Shown here in pieces: positions 14,636 to 26,888 of a stretch of 64,000 nucleotides of DNA. Under the pieces are notes generated by a model, which searched no databases, had not been told where the DNA came from, and worked only from the letters and a program-made list of their open reading frames with translations. How positions within the stretch are numbered: the first letter of the stretch is position 1; the number at the start of each line of letters is the position of its first letter. The stretch lies in NCBI GenBank assembly GCA_018857735.1, contig JABMCL010000598.1, forward strand, positions 35,001 through 99,000, read 5' to 3'. Both the position numbers and the translations under genes were made by a program. Origin of the DNA: Alviniconcha marisindica (Eukaryota; Mollusca; Gastropoda; Provannidae).

Positions 14636-15572
14636 AGCTGTAACGCCACACTTGTTGCTAGTGTTGTGACCCAGCTGTAACGCCACACTTGTTGCTAGTG
14701 TGGTGACCCAGCTGTAACGCCACACTTGTTGCTAGTGTGGTGACCCAGCCGTAACCCCACTTCTTGCTAGTGTTGTGACCCAGCCGTAACGCCACACTTC
14801 TTGCTAGTGTTGTGACCCAGCCGTAACGCCACACTTCTTGCTAGTGTTGTGACCCAGCCGTAACGCCACACTTCTTGCTAGTGTTGTGACCCAGCCGTAA
14901 CGCCACACTTCTTGCTAGTGTTGTGACCCAGCCGTAACGCCACACTTGTTGCTAGTGTCGTGGCGCAGCTGTAACGCCACACTTGTTGCTAGTGTCGTGA
15001 CCCAGCTGTAACGCCACACTTGTTGCTAGTGTCGTGGCGCAGCTGTAACGCCACACTTGTTGCTAGTGTCGTGGCGCAGCTGTAACGCCACACTTGTTGC
15101 TAGTGTCGTGGCGCAGCTGTAACGCCACACTTGTTGCTAGTGTCGTGGCGCAGCTGTAACGCCACACTTGTTGCTAGTGTCGTGGCCCAGCTGTAACGCC
15201 ACACTTGTTGCTAGTGTCGTGGCCCAGCTGTAACGCCACACTTGTTGCTAGTGTTGTAACGCAGTTGTAACGCCACACTTGTTGCTAGTGTCGTGGCCCA
15301 GCTGTTACGCCGCAATTGTTGCTAGTGTCGTGGCCCAGCTGTAACGCCACACTTGTTGCTAGTGTCGTGGCGCAGCTGTAACGCCACACTTGTTGCTAGT
15401 GTTGTGACCCAGCTGTAACGCCACACTTGTTGCTAGTGTTGTGACCCAGCTGTAACGCCACACTTGTTGCTAGTGTTGTGACCCAGCTGTAACGCCACAC
15501 TTGTTGCTAGTGTTGTGACCCAGCTGTAACGCCACACTTGTTGCTAGTGTTGTGACCCAGCTGTAACGCCCG
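14636..15572. repeat. Minisatellite, 37-bp unit, about 25 copies
   Basis: Unit contains gtaacgccacacttgttgct plus agtgttgtgacccagct. Sub-families (ttgctag/cttgctag; ttgtgaccc/tcgtggcgc) occur in blocks, as expected when arrays grow by local duplication. Confidence 0.96.
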
Positions 15573-15809
15573 AGTTGCTAGTGTTTCTGTTACTCGGCCT
15601 GGGGAAAGATTTGCTGCTACTGCTGTGACTCCTAACCGAGTCGTGCAGAGAGACGTGCCGCTGTTGTTCTGACTCGTGACGCCATTGCCACCCTCTCACT
15701 GTTCTCGCTTTCCCTTAGCAGCCGCGGGTTGTAACAGAACACGTCTTTTATCAGTTGAGTCAGACCGGTTTGCATTCTGGTCTTGCCAGCGAAATTAATG
15801 ATTCATTGA

Positions 15810-15811
<2 letters not shown>

Positions 15812-15887
<76 letters not shown>
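15812..15887. repeat. (CT)n microsatellite
   Basis: Pure CT run. Confidence 0.97.
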
Positions 15888-15891
<4 letters not shown>

Positions 15892-16452
15892 GCATAGTGC
15901 ATATTGTGCATGGTCAAGTATTGATTTTTCCGCGTGTCGCCGTCTCGCACTCTCAACCTCAGCCAAAGGAAGCAAGGACAGGATTTCCTCCCCCTTGCTC
16001 ACTCTCTCCTTGCACTTCCTGTAACACATTATGCACGTTCTTCACCATCCCATGTCGTTCCCCCCATACACCCTCCCCCCACCCCCCTCTCCTCTCCTTT
16101 CTTTTTTCGTGGTTCGGGGGTGGGGGGGGGGAGAAATGGCAACAAGGATGTAGTCTTCTGGACCTACTGGCCGGACTGGCGTTGTCGAGTTCTTCACCCA
16201 CGCCGTGGTGTCAGTGGTCTGCAGGCAAGTGCGCGTGTCCATGACACAGGCAGCAATGCGGAGGTGGACAACCTTTCGTGGGGACAGCAACAGAGCTGCA
16301 GGCAGCGGGTCATTTGGTTCAAAGCTGACGCCTTCTCATTCAAGGGGAGTGAATTTGTCAACGGTGTTGGAGGGCCAGTGAGAGTGATTTTCGCTGACAG
16401 TTCAGGCAGTCTGCACCACTTTGTACCGCCGTGTTGGGCCCGTTTTGCCACT
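15888..16452. other. Spacer without recognised gene
   Basis: Mostly unique sequence with a short C-rich/G-rich patch at 16058-16132. Open frames here are extended by the flanking CT runs and show no domain. Confidence 0.5.

Positions 16453-16540
<88 letters not shown>
16453..16540. repeat. (CT)n microsatellite
   Basis: Pure CT run. Confidence 0.97.
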
Positions 16541-16543
<3 letters not shown>

Positions 16544-16929
16544 GCGTGTGATCAAGCGTCGTAGGCTCCTCCGCTCGTTAGTTTGTACGTTGAATTGCAA
16601 CCGGACACTGTTGTAATTGCCGAATAACCAGCATTTGTTCTGATCGTGTGTGCTGACATTTGTTACTGTCAGTGCCTGCTGTGTGTAACCAGTGCCCAAC
16701 ATTTTGTTAATAGTTACACAGTTTGTGTGACATTCGGGGATTTCTTTTAGCCTGAACTGATCCAACCAGGTGGACTTTGCACGTGGATTGCTCAGGTTAA
16801 ATATTCCATTAGTAGTTTGTAGCGTTTAATCTCTTGCTGCTTTTTATCCTTTCTCTGTTTCAGAATTGCGTATTATTTGATTTATTTGTGTAGTTTTAAC
16901 GTTTTCTTTACATCCATTGTTTTATTGTA
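16541..16929 (+). mobile_element. Probable 5' part of the LINE that follows
   Basis: T-rich sequence immediately upstream of the endonuclease reading frame. No ORF1 protein was recognised, so its membership in the element is inferred from position only. Confidence 0.4.
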
Positions 16930-19742
16930 ATGTTGCGTGTAGGTCATCAAAATGTATACCATCTGCACAATAAGGTCCTTGATTTGAGTGTATTCCTTAA
17001 CCTGTCAGCACCGAGCTACAATTTGTTTGGTGTCACGGAATCAAGACTAGACGTCAGAATTTCTGACCAGGATGTTAATATTCCAGACTATCGCATACAA
17101 AGAAAAGACTCAACTGCCATTGGCCAGACTGGTATTGCAGTCTACATACATGACTCCATAGCAGACATCACACATAGACGTCATGACCTTGAAAGTGACT
17201 GTGTGGAGTGTATTTGGCTCGAGCTAAAACCGAATGCAAACGCCCCATCTCTTTTTGTATGCTTCTTGTATAGAAACCCTTCAGTTTGTTATGAGTGGTT
17301 CGATGACTTTGTACAGGTGATAGACAATCTCCGCGCTGCAAAACCTCATGCCGACATTCTTTTATTAGGAGATTTTAATATTGATTTGCTGAAACCACAC
17401 TCCTCTTGGGACTCTACTATTACACTGCTGGGCCTAACCCAACTTATAGAGTCACCAACAAGAATTACACCGACATCTGCCCCCACTGATTGATCATATA
17501 TATACAAACAACCCAGATGCATTCACTGATTTTTCAGTGTATCTGACCTAAGCATCAGTGACCATTGTCCCATTCCTGTACGAAATCTGTTAAACTTTCA
17601 AAATGTAAACTCAAAACCCATTCTCTTTATCATTTAGATCGTTCAAGCACTTTAATAAAACAGCATTTTGTGCTGACCTGAATTGTGCCCCTTTTATTTC
17701 GGTCCTGAATTATACTGACCCCGAAGAAGCTTTGTCGGTGTGGTACAGTGTGTACCCTCAGTGTAATCAACAGACACGCGCCACTGAAGCACAAGCGCGT
17801 CAAACATCCCAAATTACCACCCTGGCTTAACAAAGATGTAATGCAGCTAATGGCTGAGCGAGACAAACTAAAGAAAGAAAAACGTTTTTCAAAATTTAAA
17901 GAAGCTAAGAAATAAAATAAAAAACAGGTGAGAAAAGCAAAAAAGGACTATTTCCAGAAACTCATTGAGGAGATAAAAAATATTTCGACTGTGTGGCGTG
18001 CTCTAAATACTTTCACGAAAAGGGAGCCAGTCTCATTCTGCCGATATCCCAAAGAACCTAATGGCTGATAAATTCAATAATCGCATCCTTTCTGTGGCAG
18101 AATGTTTGGCAAAACCACGATCGGATGATGTATATGACTCTGAATGCTCAGATATTCTACATGAATTTTGCGAGGCGAAAAACACGAAGGCAGGAGCCAT
18201 TTGTCATCCCATATATTTCCATTCCAGAACTCGGTAAATATATATCCAAACTGGATAACAAAAATTTCGTCTGGACCCGATGGCATTAGTAACCACTTAC
18301 TTAAATTGTCAATTGCCTTACATAATAGACTCACTTACTTACATTTTTAATCTATGCATCGAGAAAAACCATTATCCATCTGAGTTTAAGAAAGCAAAAG
18401 TGATCCCATTGTCAAAAACTCGCGACAAGACAAATTTGACTGATTACAGACCAATATCACTGTTATCTGTCCTGTCCAAACTCCTCGAAAAGCATGTGCA
18501 TGTGCAGTTAAAGGGATTATTTGGAAAAAACCTACTCATTCCCCCTTCCAGTCTGGTTTTGATGTAAACACTCTTGCAGTACCGCATTAGTACGGCTTAC
18601 ACATTCTTGGCTGACAGCGATGAACAGATCTGAGGTGTCTGGCGTGATATTCCTAGACCTGAAAAAGGCCTTTGACCTTGTGGATCACAATATCATGATG
18701 TACAAGCTTGGATGCTACCTTCAGAATTCAAGTTCTCTACCGTTTTTCAAATCGTATCTTGAAGGCAGAACGCAAGTGTTTTCCTCCATGGCTCATATTC
18801 TTCTGAAGGCTCTGTAAAGTTTGGGGTACCACAAGGATCTGTCCTAGGGCCTATTCTGTTTAGTATTTTTATCAATGACCTACCAAATTTCATGTAACGA
18901 ATATTTCTGTTGCTTGCGACATGTTAGCAGACGACACCCAAAACTCCACACGTCCGGAAAAGATATTATGCAGGTAGAAAAAACACCTTACAGGAAAGCT
19001 TAGACCAGGTCTCATGTTGGTGCGACAATATTCTATGGTCATCAATCCAAAGAAAACCCACTCTATGACAATCGCTACAAGGCAGAAGCATCAGCTGTTA
19101 CCTTTATCGCTTGATCTGTTTACTACATGGAGTGAAAGTTGAACAAGTGGCAGAAACCGACTTTTAGGGAAAAATTATAGACAAAAAAACTTCGGTGGGA
19201 TACACATACTGACACACTGTGCAAAACACTCTCTAAGCGTTCTTCCTTCTATCTAAGCTAAAGTACATTGTTGACTCTGATACTTTAAAGCTTTTCTTCA
19301 ATGCCCACGTTAAATCCCACATTGACTACGCATCCCTAGTTTGGGGCGGTTGTAGTGATGCTCTCAAAAAACGATTAATTTCTCTACTAAGAAGATCCGG
19401 AAAGCTAATCCTTCCAGATAAAAATCTAACCACTGACCAGAACTGAATAAGATAGGAATATTGAACCTTCACAAACAACTGGAGTACAACAAGGGTGTTT
19501 TTATGTATAGGGCACTTACCAACAGTGCGCCAGTGTACATATCTAGCTTGTACAAAGCTCCCCACTCTAGCTCCAGAAACAACTACCTTCAGTTACCAAA
19601 GCCAAGAATAGATTTATTCAAAACAAGCATGGGCTTTTCTGGTGCCCTGTTTTGGAATATTCTTCCAGTGCACCTCAGATCATGTCACTCACTCAGCTCC
19701 TTCAAGAAAAAAACCCCCTCCCTTTTTAAAACAACCCTATAA
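16930..19742 (+). pseudogene. Broken non-LTR retrotransposon with apurinic-type endonuclease and reverse transcriptase
   Basis: An intact-looking N-terminal stretch (16930-17493) is an endonuclease/exonuclease/phosphatase domain: GVTESRLDVRISDQDV, IAVYIHDS and LLLGDFNIDLLKPH (the GDFN catalytic motif). Beyond 17493 the frame breaks repeatedly. RT pieces are DYRPISLLSVLSKLLEK (18440), GVIFLDLKKAFDLVDHN (18635), FGVPQGSVLGPILFSIF (18820) and ADDTQ (18930). A C-terminal remnant at 19325-19742 reads SLVWGGCSDALKKRL, YNKGVFMYRALTNSAPVYI and LFWNILPVHLRSC. It is in the Jockey/CR1-like part of LINE diversity, but I cannot name the clade. Many frameshifts make it dead. Confidence 0.9.
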
Positions 19743-19894
19743 GCAGCTTATACCCCCCCCCCCCCCCCACCCCCCACCCCACCCCACCACCCCAACCCCC
19801 TCATTTTACTCTGTAGACCAGTGCTTGCTATACAGATGCCGGTATCATCGTTTATCACATCCCCTGAAAAGTGATTTACTGTTGACCGCGTGTG

Positions 19895-19938
<44 letters not shown>

Positions 19939-20090
19939 TGTGTGTGTGTGTGTGTGTTGTGTTGTGTGTGTGTGTTTCTGTGTTTGTGAATGCAGCATTG
20001 CCTACTGTGATTATGATCTGATCAACAAACAATTCTTTTTTTTCTTTTTCTTTTTTTCTTTTTCTTCTTCTCCCCCCCCCCCCCCCCCCC

Positions 20091-20125
<35 letters not shown>

Positions 20126-20277
20126 CCCCCCCCCCCCCCCCCCACCCGCCCCCCCCCTCCCCCCCCCCCCCACGTACCACTGAACCATGTTATGTTTTTT
20201 GTGATTTACAATAATTGCGAATACGTCAACACCATTTTTGCTATGTATACATCTTATTTATTCATTGTTATTTCAAA
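19743..20277. repeat. C-rich and (TG)n low-complexity block inside the LINE 3' region
   Basis: C runs at 19753-19800, TG runs at 19891-19978 and an almost pure C tract at 20070-20171. The stretch separates the LINE coding remnant from its 3' tail and was probably expanded after insertion. Confidence 0.8.
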
Positions 20278-20804
20278 GTTTTTCAATGATTTTGCTGTTC
20301 CTGTATGTTTATTACTATTAATAGTGGTAGTATTATATTTTATTTGTTTATATATTGTTTATCCTGTTTAAATATTAATGAGTTGTAAAAAATTTTTTTT
20401 TTATTTTTATATAATTTTTTTCCCGTTTTCACTTATTCGACAGCTTAGCAAGGACTAGTTGTTAGACAAGTCTAATGAACCTAAACTACAATCCTTGGAA
20501 AATAAAGTTTTCGAGTTCGAGTTCGAGTTCTCTCTCTCTCCCAAAATATTTTCACTGATTTTGCTGTTCCTGTATGTTTATTACTATTAATAGGGGTAGT
20601 GTTATATTTTTTTTTGTTTGTATATTGTTTTTCATGTTTAAATATTACGAGTTGTGTAATGTTTTTTTTTTCTTTTTCTTTTCTTTCTTCATATAATTGT
20701 TTCTCCATGTTTCACTTATTCGGGAGTTTAGCAAGGACTAGTTGTTAGATAGGTCTAAATGAACCTAAACTACAATCCTTGGAAAATAAAGTTTTCGAGT
20801 TCGA

Positions 20805-20818
<14 letters not shown>
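20278..20818 (+). mobile_element. LINE 3' tail, two tandem copies (period about 270 bp)
   Basis: Both copies contain gattttgctgttcctgtatg near the start and acaatccttggaaaataaag near the end, then tcgagttcgagttc and a CT run. The first copy ends at about 20537 and the second at about 20818. This is the 3' end of the plus-strand LINE, duplicated. The AATAAAG plus GAGTTC terminal repeat matches the minus-strand tails at 1970-2000 and 2540-2570. Confidence 0.85.
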
Positions 20819-20858
<40 letters not shown>

Positions 20859-20866
20859 TCTCTCTC

Positions 20867-20920
<54 letters not shown>

Positions 20921-20926
20921 CTTCGT

Positions 20927-20980
<54 letters not shown>
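20804..20980. repeat. Compound microsatellite (CT)n(TG)n
   Basis: A CT run with a few single-base breaks passes through ttttcttcg into a TG run. It starts exactly at the end of the LINE tail copy. Confidence 0.93.
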
Positions 20981-20983
<3 letters not shown>

Positions 20984-21154
20984 GGTTATTTTGGTGTCTC
21001 CATAATCCACCCAATTCTGACATGGACCACAGCATCTTTAAGGTGTGCATGTGACCTTTCTGCATGCGTGTAATACACGCGGGGGACCTTGGTTTATAGT
21101 CTCATCCGAAGGAATTTTGTAGAGTCTGTACAGAATGGACTCCGGAGAGATCTC

Positions 21155-21218
21155 GCGGAGGGCGGGGAGAGGGGGTGGGGGGGGGGGCGGGAAAGGGCGG
21201 TGGGGAGGGGGGTTCAAA
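21155..21218. repeat. G-rich tract
   Basis: Runs of three or more G separated by short spacers, such as gggggtggggg. It could fold as a G-quadruplex on the plus strand. Confidence 0.7.
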
Positions 21219-21299
21219 GTCACATGGTCCACTCGCTGCAAAATAGAGTGGGTCAGTGGGTAAATAGAATGCCACATAACCGCCGTCCAGATAACGTGC

Positions 21300-21597
21300 A
21301 TGTAATTATGTTATTACTGCCTGTCCTACCACATGTATAATTATGTTGTTTACAGCGCGTCCTACCACGCAATATAATTATGTTATTTACTACCTGTCCC
21401 ACCACACATATAATTATGTTATATCCTACCTGTCCCACCACACATATAATTATGCTATATCCTACCTGTCCCACCACACATATAATTATGTTATTTTCTA
21501 CCTGTCCCACCACACATATAATTATGTTATTTACTACCTGTCCTACCACACATATAATTATGTTATTTACTACCTGTCCGAAACCGCATGTAATTAT
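21300..21597. repeat. Minisatellite, 36-bp unit, about 8 copies
   Basis: Unit contains tataattatgttatttacta plus cctgtcccaccacaca. The 36-bp period keeps frames open on both strands. Confidence 0.95.
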
Positions 21598-21811
21598 GGC
21601 TTTGCTGTTAGCTAGGCACAGTCCGAGGTTGCCGTGTTTAGACAGGACAGAGCCTGGTCTGGCTGGAGTCGGCTGATGCACAACTTTCTGTCTGTGCGGT
21701 CGTGTCGGCAGTTCAAGCTGGGCACGTGTTAACCCGCACTCCGTGCCTGGCATTCCGGCACCTTCCTCCAAAAGGAAGGATGCCGTAAACCAGTGCTTGG
21801 AGTCTGGCGTA

Positions 21812-22812
21812 AAGCCCGTTCTTAATTGGGCGAACTTTTCTTCGCGAACCTAGTTGGAAGTATTCGGCGAACCTATTTGGTTCTTAATTGGGCGAACTTT
21901 TCGTCGCGAACCTAGTTGGAAGTATTCGGCGAACCTATTGGGTTCTTAATTGGGCGAACTTTTCTTCGCGAACCTAGTTGGAAGTATTCGGCGAACCTAT
22001 TTGGTTCTTAATTGGGCGAACTTTTCTTCGTGAACCTAGTTGGAAGTATTCGGCGAACCTATTTGGTTCTTAATTGGGCGAACTTTTCTTCGTGAACCTA
22101 GTTGGAAGTATTCGGCGAACCTATTTGGTTCTTAATTGGGCGAACTTTTCTTCGTGAACCTAGTTGGAAGTATTCGGCGAACCTATTTGGTTCTTAATTG
22201 GGCGAACTTTTCTTCGTGAACCTAGTTGTAAGTATTCGGCGAACCTAATTGGTTCTTAATTGGGCGAACTTTTCTTCGCGAACCTAGTTAGAAGTATTCG
22301 TCGAAGCTATATTCGGGGTCCAAAAAGCTTCGCTCAACATGTTCTGGGAACATTCGCCCTATTCGACGATCATTGCCTCTGATTGGCTGAGAGCAGAGCT
22401 CTCCTGTGGATGAAGAAAAAATTACAATAAAAATGGGTGACGGTGTCGCTAGGTTCTTCACTCGCTTCAGGGGGGAATTTGTTTATTTGTTGACTTGTGG
22501 GAGGCGCAGCCTTGTCTCGGAGACCCAGAATGAGATAGTAGTTAGTTGAATTACCCTGTGAGGGATGATGAAAGTATATTGACTTGACTTGACTTTAGCC
22601 TACATTTTCGATCATGCTGTCTGCTGCGCGTGTGCCGCAAGTTCGGGCCGAAGCTTGCATCTCATTACAAGCCAGTTGAGAACGAAGTAAAATTTGGACT
22701 GTCCGAACCATGTTCTGCGAACTAAAAGTTCAATTAAGAAACGAATCATAGTTCGTCGAACTGTCCGAAGTATGTTCGGCGAAGAAACATTCGCCCAGTT
22801 AAGAACGGGCTT
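21812..22812. mobile_element. Non-autonomous DNA transposon, 1001 bp, TA-flanked with inverted ends
   Basis: The left end AAGCCCGTTCTTAA followed by TTGGGCGAA is the reverse complement of the right end (ttcgcccagttaagaacgggctt), with one mismatch over the first 23 bases. Similarity continues inward for about 40 bases including ttcttcgc. A TA dinucleotide lies just outside each end (21810-21811 and 22813-22814), as for TA-targeting cut-and-paste elements such as Tc1/mariner. No transposase is encoded. The left half is an expanded subterminal array. A short gacttgacttgactt tail at 22577-22594 hints at a nested retroelement fragment. Confidence 0.85.
21818..22310. repeat. 62-bp subterminal array inside the DNA transposon, about 8 copies
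   Basis: Unit starts ttcttaattgggcgaacttt, part of the terminal inverted repeat, and continues to tattcggcgaacctatttgg. The terminal repeat itself was therefore the seed of the array. Confidence 0.94.
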
Positions 22813-22814
22813 TA

Positions 22815-23224
22815 CCCGTGTCCAGGTAAACATACATACTCCTCAAGTGTCGGTTCTCTCAGTGATGTGGTATAACACATAATTATGATCAGGGTCCGAT
22901 TTTTGTGTACGTTTCTTTGTTTGTTTTGTTTTTGGTAGTGTTTTCGTTAGAGCTCGTTTTCTTTTTCTTCCCCCCGCCCCCCCCCCCCCCCCCCCCCCCC
23001 CCTCCCAAAAAAAAGAAAAGAAACCCAATCCCATTACGGTCGACCGTTGTTTTTGTCAGAGAAAAGGCGTAACCGTTAAAAAGAAATCAGTCTGCAGCAA
23101 CCCTGGCTTCTTGAGGCTTGTGGTTTCAAATCAGGAGCGCTTGCACCTTAACTTGCGTGGCTTTGAATAAACTACAACGATCTTATTCGTACCAGAGGAC
23201 TTTCAAAGTGCCCTATACATCTCA
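22815..23224. other. Spacer with poly-C tract, no gene recognised
   Basis: Contains a C run at 22973-23002 followed by A-rich sequence. No exon, RNA gene or repeat family could be supported. Confidence 0.5.
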
Positions 23225-23390
23225 GTAATATCGGTGTGTTTTGTTATGATTTGTGTTGTAATTTGTCACGATCTGTATTGTAATTTGTAATGATTTGTAA
23301 TGTGATCTGTCATGATTTGTGTTGTAATTTGTCACGATTTGTATTGTAATTTGTAATGATTTGTAATGTGATCTGTCCTGATTTGCAACG
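23225..23390. repeat. Degenerate T-rich repeat
   Basis: gttgtaatttgtcacgat and gtaatgatttgtaatgtgat recur twice with a period of about 62 bp. Confidence 0.8.
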
Positions 23391-23639
23391 TTTCCTCTTC
23401 GTTGTGTTTGGTTGTAAGTGTGCTTCAGTTTCAGATGGAGTCGCGTGCTGTGTTGAATAATTTAGCTTCGCGGTATTTGGCTCCAAAACTTTCGATTCGT
23501 TTGAGCAACTGGCCCACGGTGTGCAGACAGGGATCAGAACAGCCCGTAGCCTTTCATAAAGCATGTGCGAGTTACCCGCCCATAGCCCAAATATATCACA
23601 GTAGTTCAGCTTTGAACCGTGTTTGTTTATGAAATGTAA

Positions 23640-25850
23640 AATGTGTTGATGTGCTCAAAGTTTGTAAATACAAATACTTGAGGACTACCTAAAGACTCAA
23701 AGTAACATCATTCACATTTAAGGAGTTATGGGCTGATGATGTACTCAAAGTATGTAACACAAGTAGGTGAGGACCACCTAGAGACTCAAGGTAACGTCAT
23801 TGACATTTAAGGAGTTATGGGCTGATGATGTACTCAAAGTATGTAACACAAGTAGGTGAGGACCACCTAGAGACTCAAAGTAACGTCATTGACATTTAAG
23901 GAGTTATGGGCTGATGATGTACTCAAAGTATGTAACACAAGTAGGTGAGGACTACCTAGAGACTCAAAGTAACGTCATTGACATTTAAGGAGTTATGGGC
24001 TGATGATGTACTCAAAGTATGTAACACAAGTAGGTGAGGACCACCTAGAGACTCAAAGTAACGTCATTGACATTTAAGGAGTTATGGGCTGATGATGTAC
24101 TCAAAGTATGTAACACAAGTAGGTGAGGACCACCTAGAGACTCAAAGTAACGTCATTGACATTTAAGGAGTTATGGGCTGATGATGTACTCAAAGTATGT
24201 AACACAAGTAGGTGAGGACCACCTAGAGACTCAAAGTAACGTCACTGACATTTAAGGAGTTATGGGCTGATGATGTACTCAAAGTATGTAACACAAGTAG
24301 GTGAGGATTACCTAGAGACTCAAAATAACGTCACTGACATTTAAGGAGTTATGGGCTGATGATGTACTCAAAGTATGTAACACAAGTAGGTGAGGATTAC
24401 CTAGAGACTCAAAGTAACGTCATGCCCATTTAAGGAGTTATGGGCTGATGATGTACTCAAAGTATGTAACACAAGTAGGTGAGGACCACCTAGAGACTCA
24501 AAGTAACGTCATTGACATTTAAGGAGTTATGGGCTGATGATGTACTCAAAGTATGTATCACAAGTAGGTGAGGATTACCTAGAGACTCAAAGTAACGTCA
24601 TGCCCATTTAAGGAGTTATGGGCTGATGATGTACTCAAAGTATGTAACACAAGTAGGTGAGGACTACCTAGAGACTCAAAGTAACGTCATTGACATTTAA
24701 GGAGTTATGGGCTGATGATGTACTCAAAGTATGTAACACAAGTAGGTGAGGATTACCTAGAGACTCAAAGTAACGTCACTGACATTTAAGGAGTTATGGG
24801 CTGCTGAATGACGCTAGGGTCAGTTTCTCGCCCAGAGTGACCGGTAAAGGTTGTGCATTTTTACCTTCCGGATTTCAACATCTTCCATAGGTCATTGTCA
24901 GGTCTTACTTTAAGTGAACTACATTGTAACCGTAATCTTGGCAGGCCTGTCAGGTGGTATTAGTTAGTGTTTGTAAGCATGGCTTCGCCCTCACGTTTAT
25001 AACCATCTTGATTGACTGCGCGTTGAAAAACCAGTTATCTGTTATCTGACATTTAAGGAGTTATGGGCTGATGATGTACTCAAAGTATGTAACACAAGTA
25101 GGTGAGGATTACCTAGAGACTCAAAATAACGTCACTGACATTTAAGGAGTTATGGGCTGATGATGTACTCAAAGTATGTAACACAAGTAGGTGAGGATTA
25201 CCTAGAGACTCAAAGTAACGTCATGCCCATTTAAGGAGTTATGGGCTGATGATGTACTCAAAGTATGTAACACAAGTAGGTGAGGACTACCTAGAGACTC
25301 AAAGTAACGTCATTGACATTTAAGGAGTTATGGGCTGATGATGTACTCAAAGTATGTATCACAAGTAGGTGAGGATTACCTAGAGACTCAAAGTAACGTC
25401 ATGCCCATTTAAGGAGTTATGGGCTGATGATGTACTCAAAGTATGTAACACAAGTAGGTGAGGACCACCTAGAGACTCAAAGTAACGTCATTGACATTTA
25501 AGGAGTTATGGGCTGATGATGTACTCAAAGTATGTAACACAAGTAGGTGAGGATTACCTAGAGACTCAAAGTAACGTCACTGACATTTAAGGAGTTATGG
25601 GCTGCTGAATGACGCTAGGGTCAGTTTCTCGCCCAGAGTGACCGGTAAAGGTTGTGCATTTTTACCTTCCGGATTTCAACATCTTCCATAGGTCATTGTC
25701 AGGTCTTACTTTAAGTGAACTACATTGTAACCGTAATCTTGGCAGGCCTGTCAGGTGGTATTAGTTAGTGTTTGTAAGCATGGCTTCGCCCTCACGTTTA
25801 TAACCATCTTGATTGACTGCGCGTTGAAAAACCAGTTATCTGTTATCTGT
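23640..25850. repeat. Minisatellite, 89-bp unit, with an 801-bp higher-order duplication
   Basis: About 19 copies of an 89-bp unit (ggctgatgatgtactcaaag ... gacatttaaggagttat). A 249-bp non-repeat segment beginning gctgctgaatgacgctaggg interrupts the array at 24800-25048 and recurs at 25601-25849. Both copies sit exactly 801 bp apart, so a block of repeats plus the unique segment was duplicated as one piece. Confidence 0.95.
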
Positions 25851-26392
25851 CTTATGGTAAGCTAGTTTTGTGGTAAAGCGCCCGTGAAGCTGTTTCCGTA
25901 GCTGATACAGCGCTCTGCAATAGTCAGTTGGTTGTTGTTGTTATTTGATGTTAAACATAGTCATGATTAAGTCTTGATGTTAAACATACCACCCAAGGCC
26001 ATTCACCCGCCCCACAAAATTGGTTATGTAGACTTCCTGGGGAAACTCGCGTTGAGATCTTCAAGCCTTGCAGCACTGGAAACCCGGTGCTGTCAGAGAC
26101 CCGTGCGTTTATTTACCCAATTAAATCTTCCCGGAGTTTCTATTTTTATTTTTTAATCTGGATTGTGTTTGGCGTCGGTTTGTTTTGGACTTGTGCCTTT
26201 TCCCCTTCCCTGGACGTCGTTCCGTGCAGTTTGTGCGTGCGTGACGGTTGGCTGTAAATTGCCGTTTATAACGTTTCCAGCGGGCTCCGGGAAATTTACC
26301 ATTGAACAAAAATGGCTCTAGGTCACACACAGAGAATCCGCTATTGACTTCTTGGGCAGTTTTCCTTGTTGTTGATGTTGTTCTTTCTTTCT
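25851..26392. other. Spacer, no gene recognised
   Basis: AT-moderate unique sequence. I found no exon, RNA gene or repeat family. Confidence 0.5.
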
Positions 26393-26470
26393 CTCCCCCC
26401 CCCCCCCCCCCCCCCCCCCCCTTTTTAGTTTTTGTTTTGTTTTAGTTTTGTTGTTGTTGTTGTTGTGTGT

Positions 26471-26509
<39 letters not shown>

Positions 26510-26522
26510 TGTGTGTGTGTGT
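26393..26522. repeat. Poly-C, TTG and TG tracts
   Basis: A C run at 26395-26420, TTG triplets, then a TG run. Confidence 0.9.
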
Positions 26523-26888
26523 TTTACATACAAGAATCTATGTTTGAATTCATAGTTGTATGTTAGATTGATGACCTTTATTTCGATGTACATTATAATG
26601 ATGTGTTCTGTTATGTTTGTAGTGTTCCGGACTTTGGGACGCATGGTGCTTAAAATATTTCCAAGCAACGCATACTAACGACTTAACTCGTTTACATAGA
26701 AATATGTCCTAAAATGACTTCACTACAAGTACAATAGATTTTCATTACTTGTGTTACTCATACTGTCCTACACTTTCTGTTTCAAAGAACTGCGTGTGGC
26801 AATCTCTCGTTTTTAGCAGAATAGACTAATAAACGATTTATAACGTCATTCCTTAGCTCCACGTCACAGTCTTTAGTGGTTTATTCCC
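26523..26888. other. Spacer, no gene recognised
   Basis: AT-rich unique sequence with no supportable feature. Confidence 0.5.

Noticed and set aside
16930..17493. Host nuclease gene
   Set aside because: The endonuclease domain is followed in the same direction by broken reverse transcriptase pieces, so it belongs to a dead LINE.
23640..25850. CRISPR-like regular spacing
   Set aside because: Units are contiguous 89-bp tandem repeats with no unique spacers, in an animal genome.
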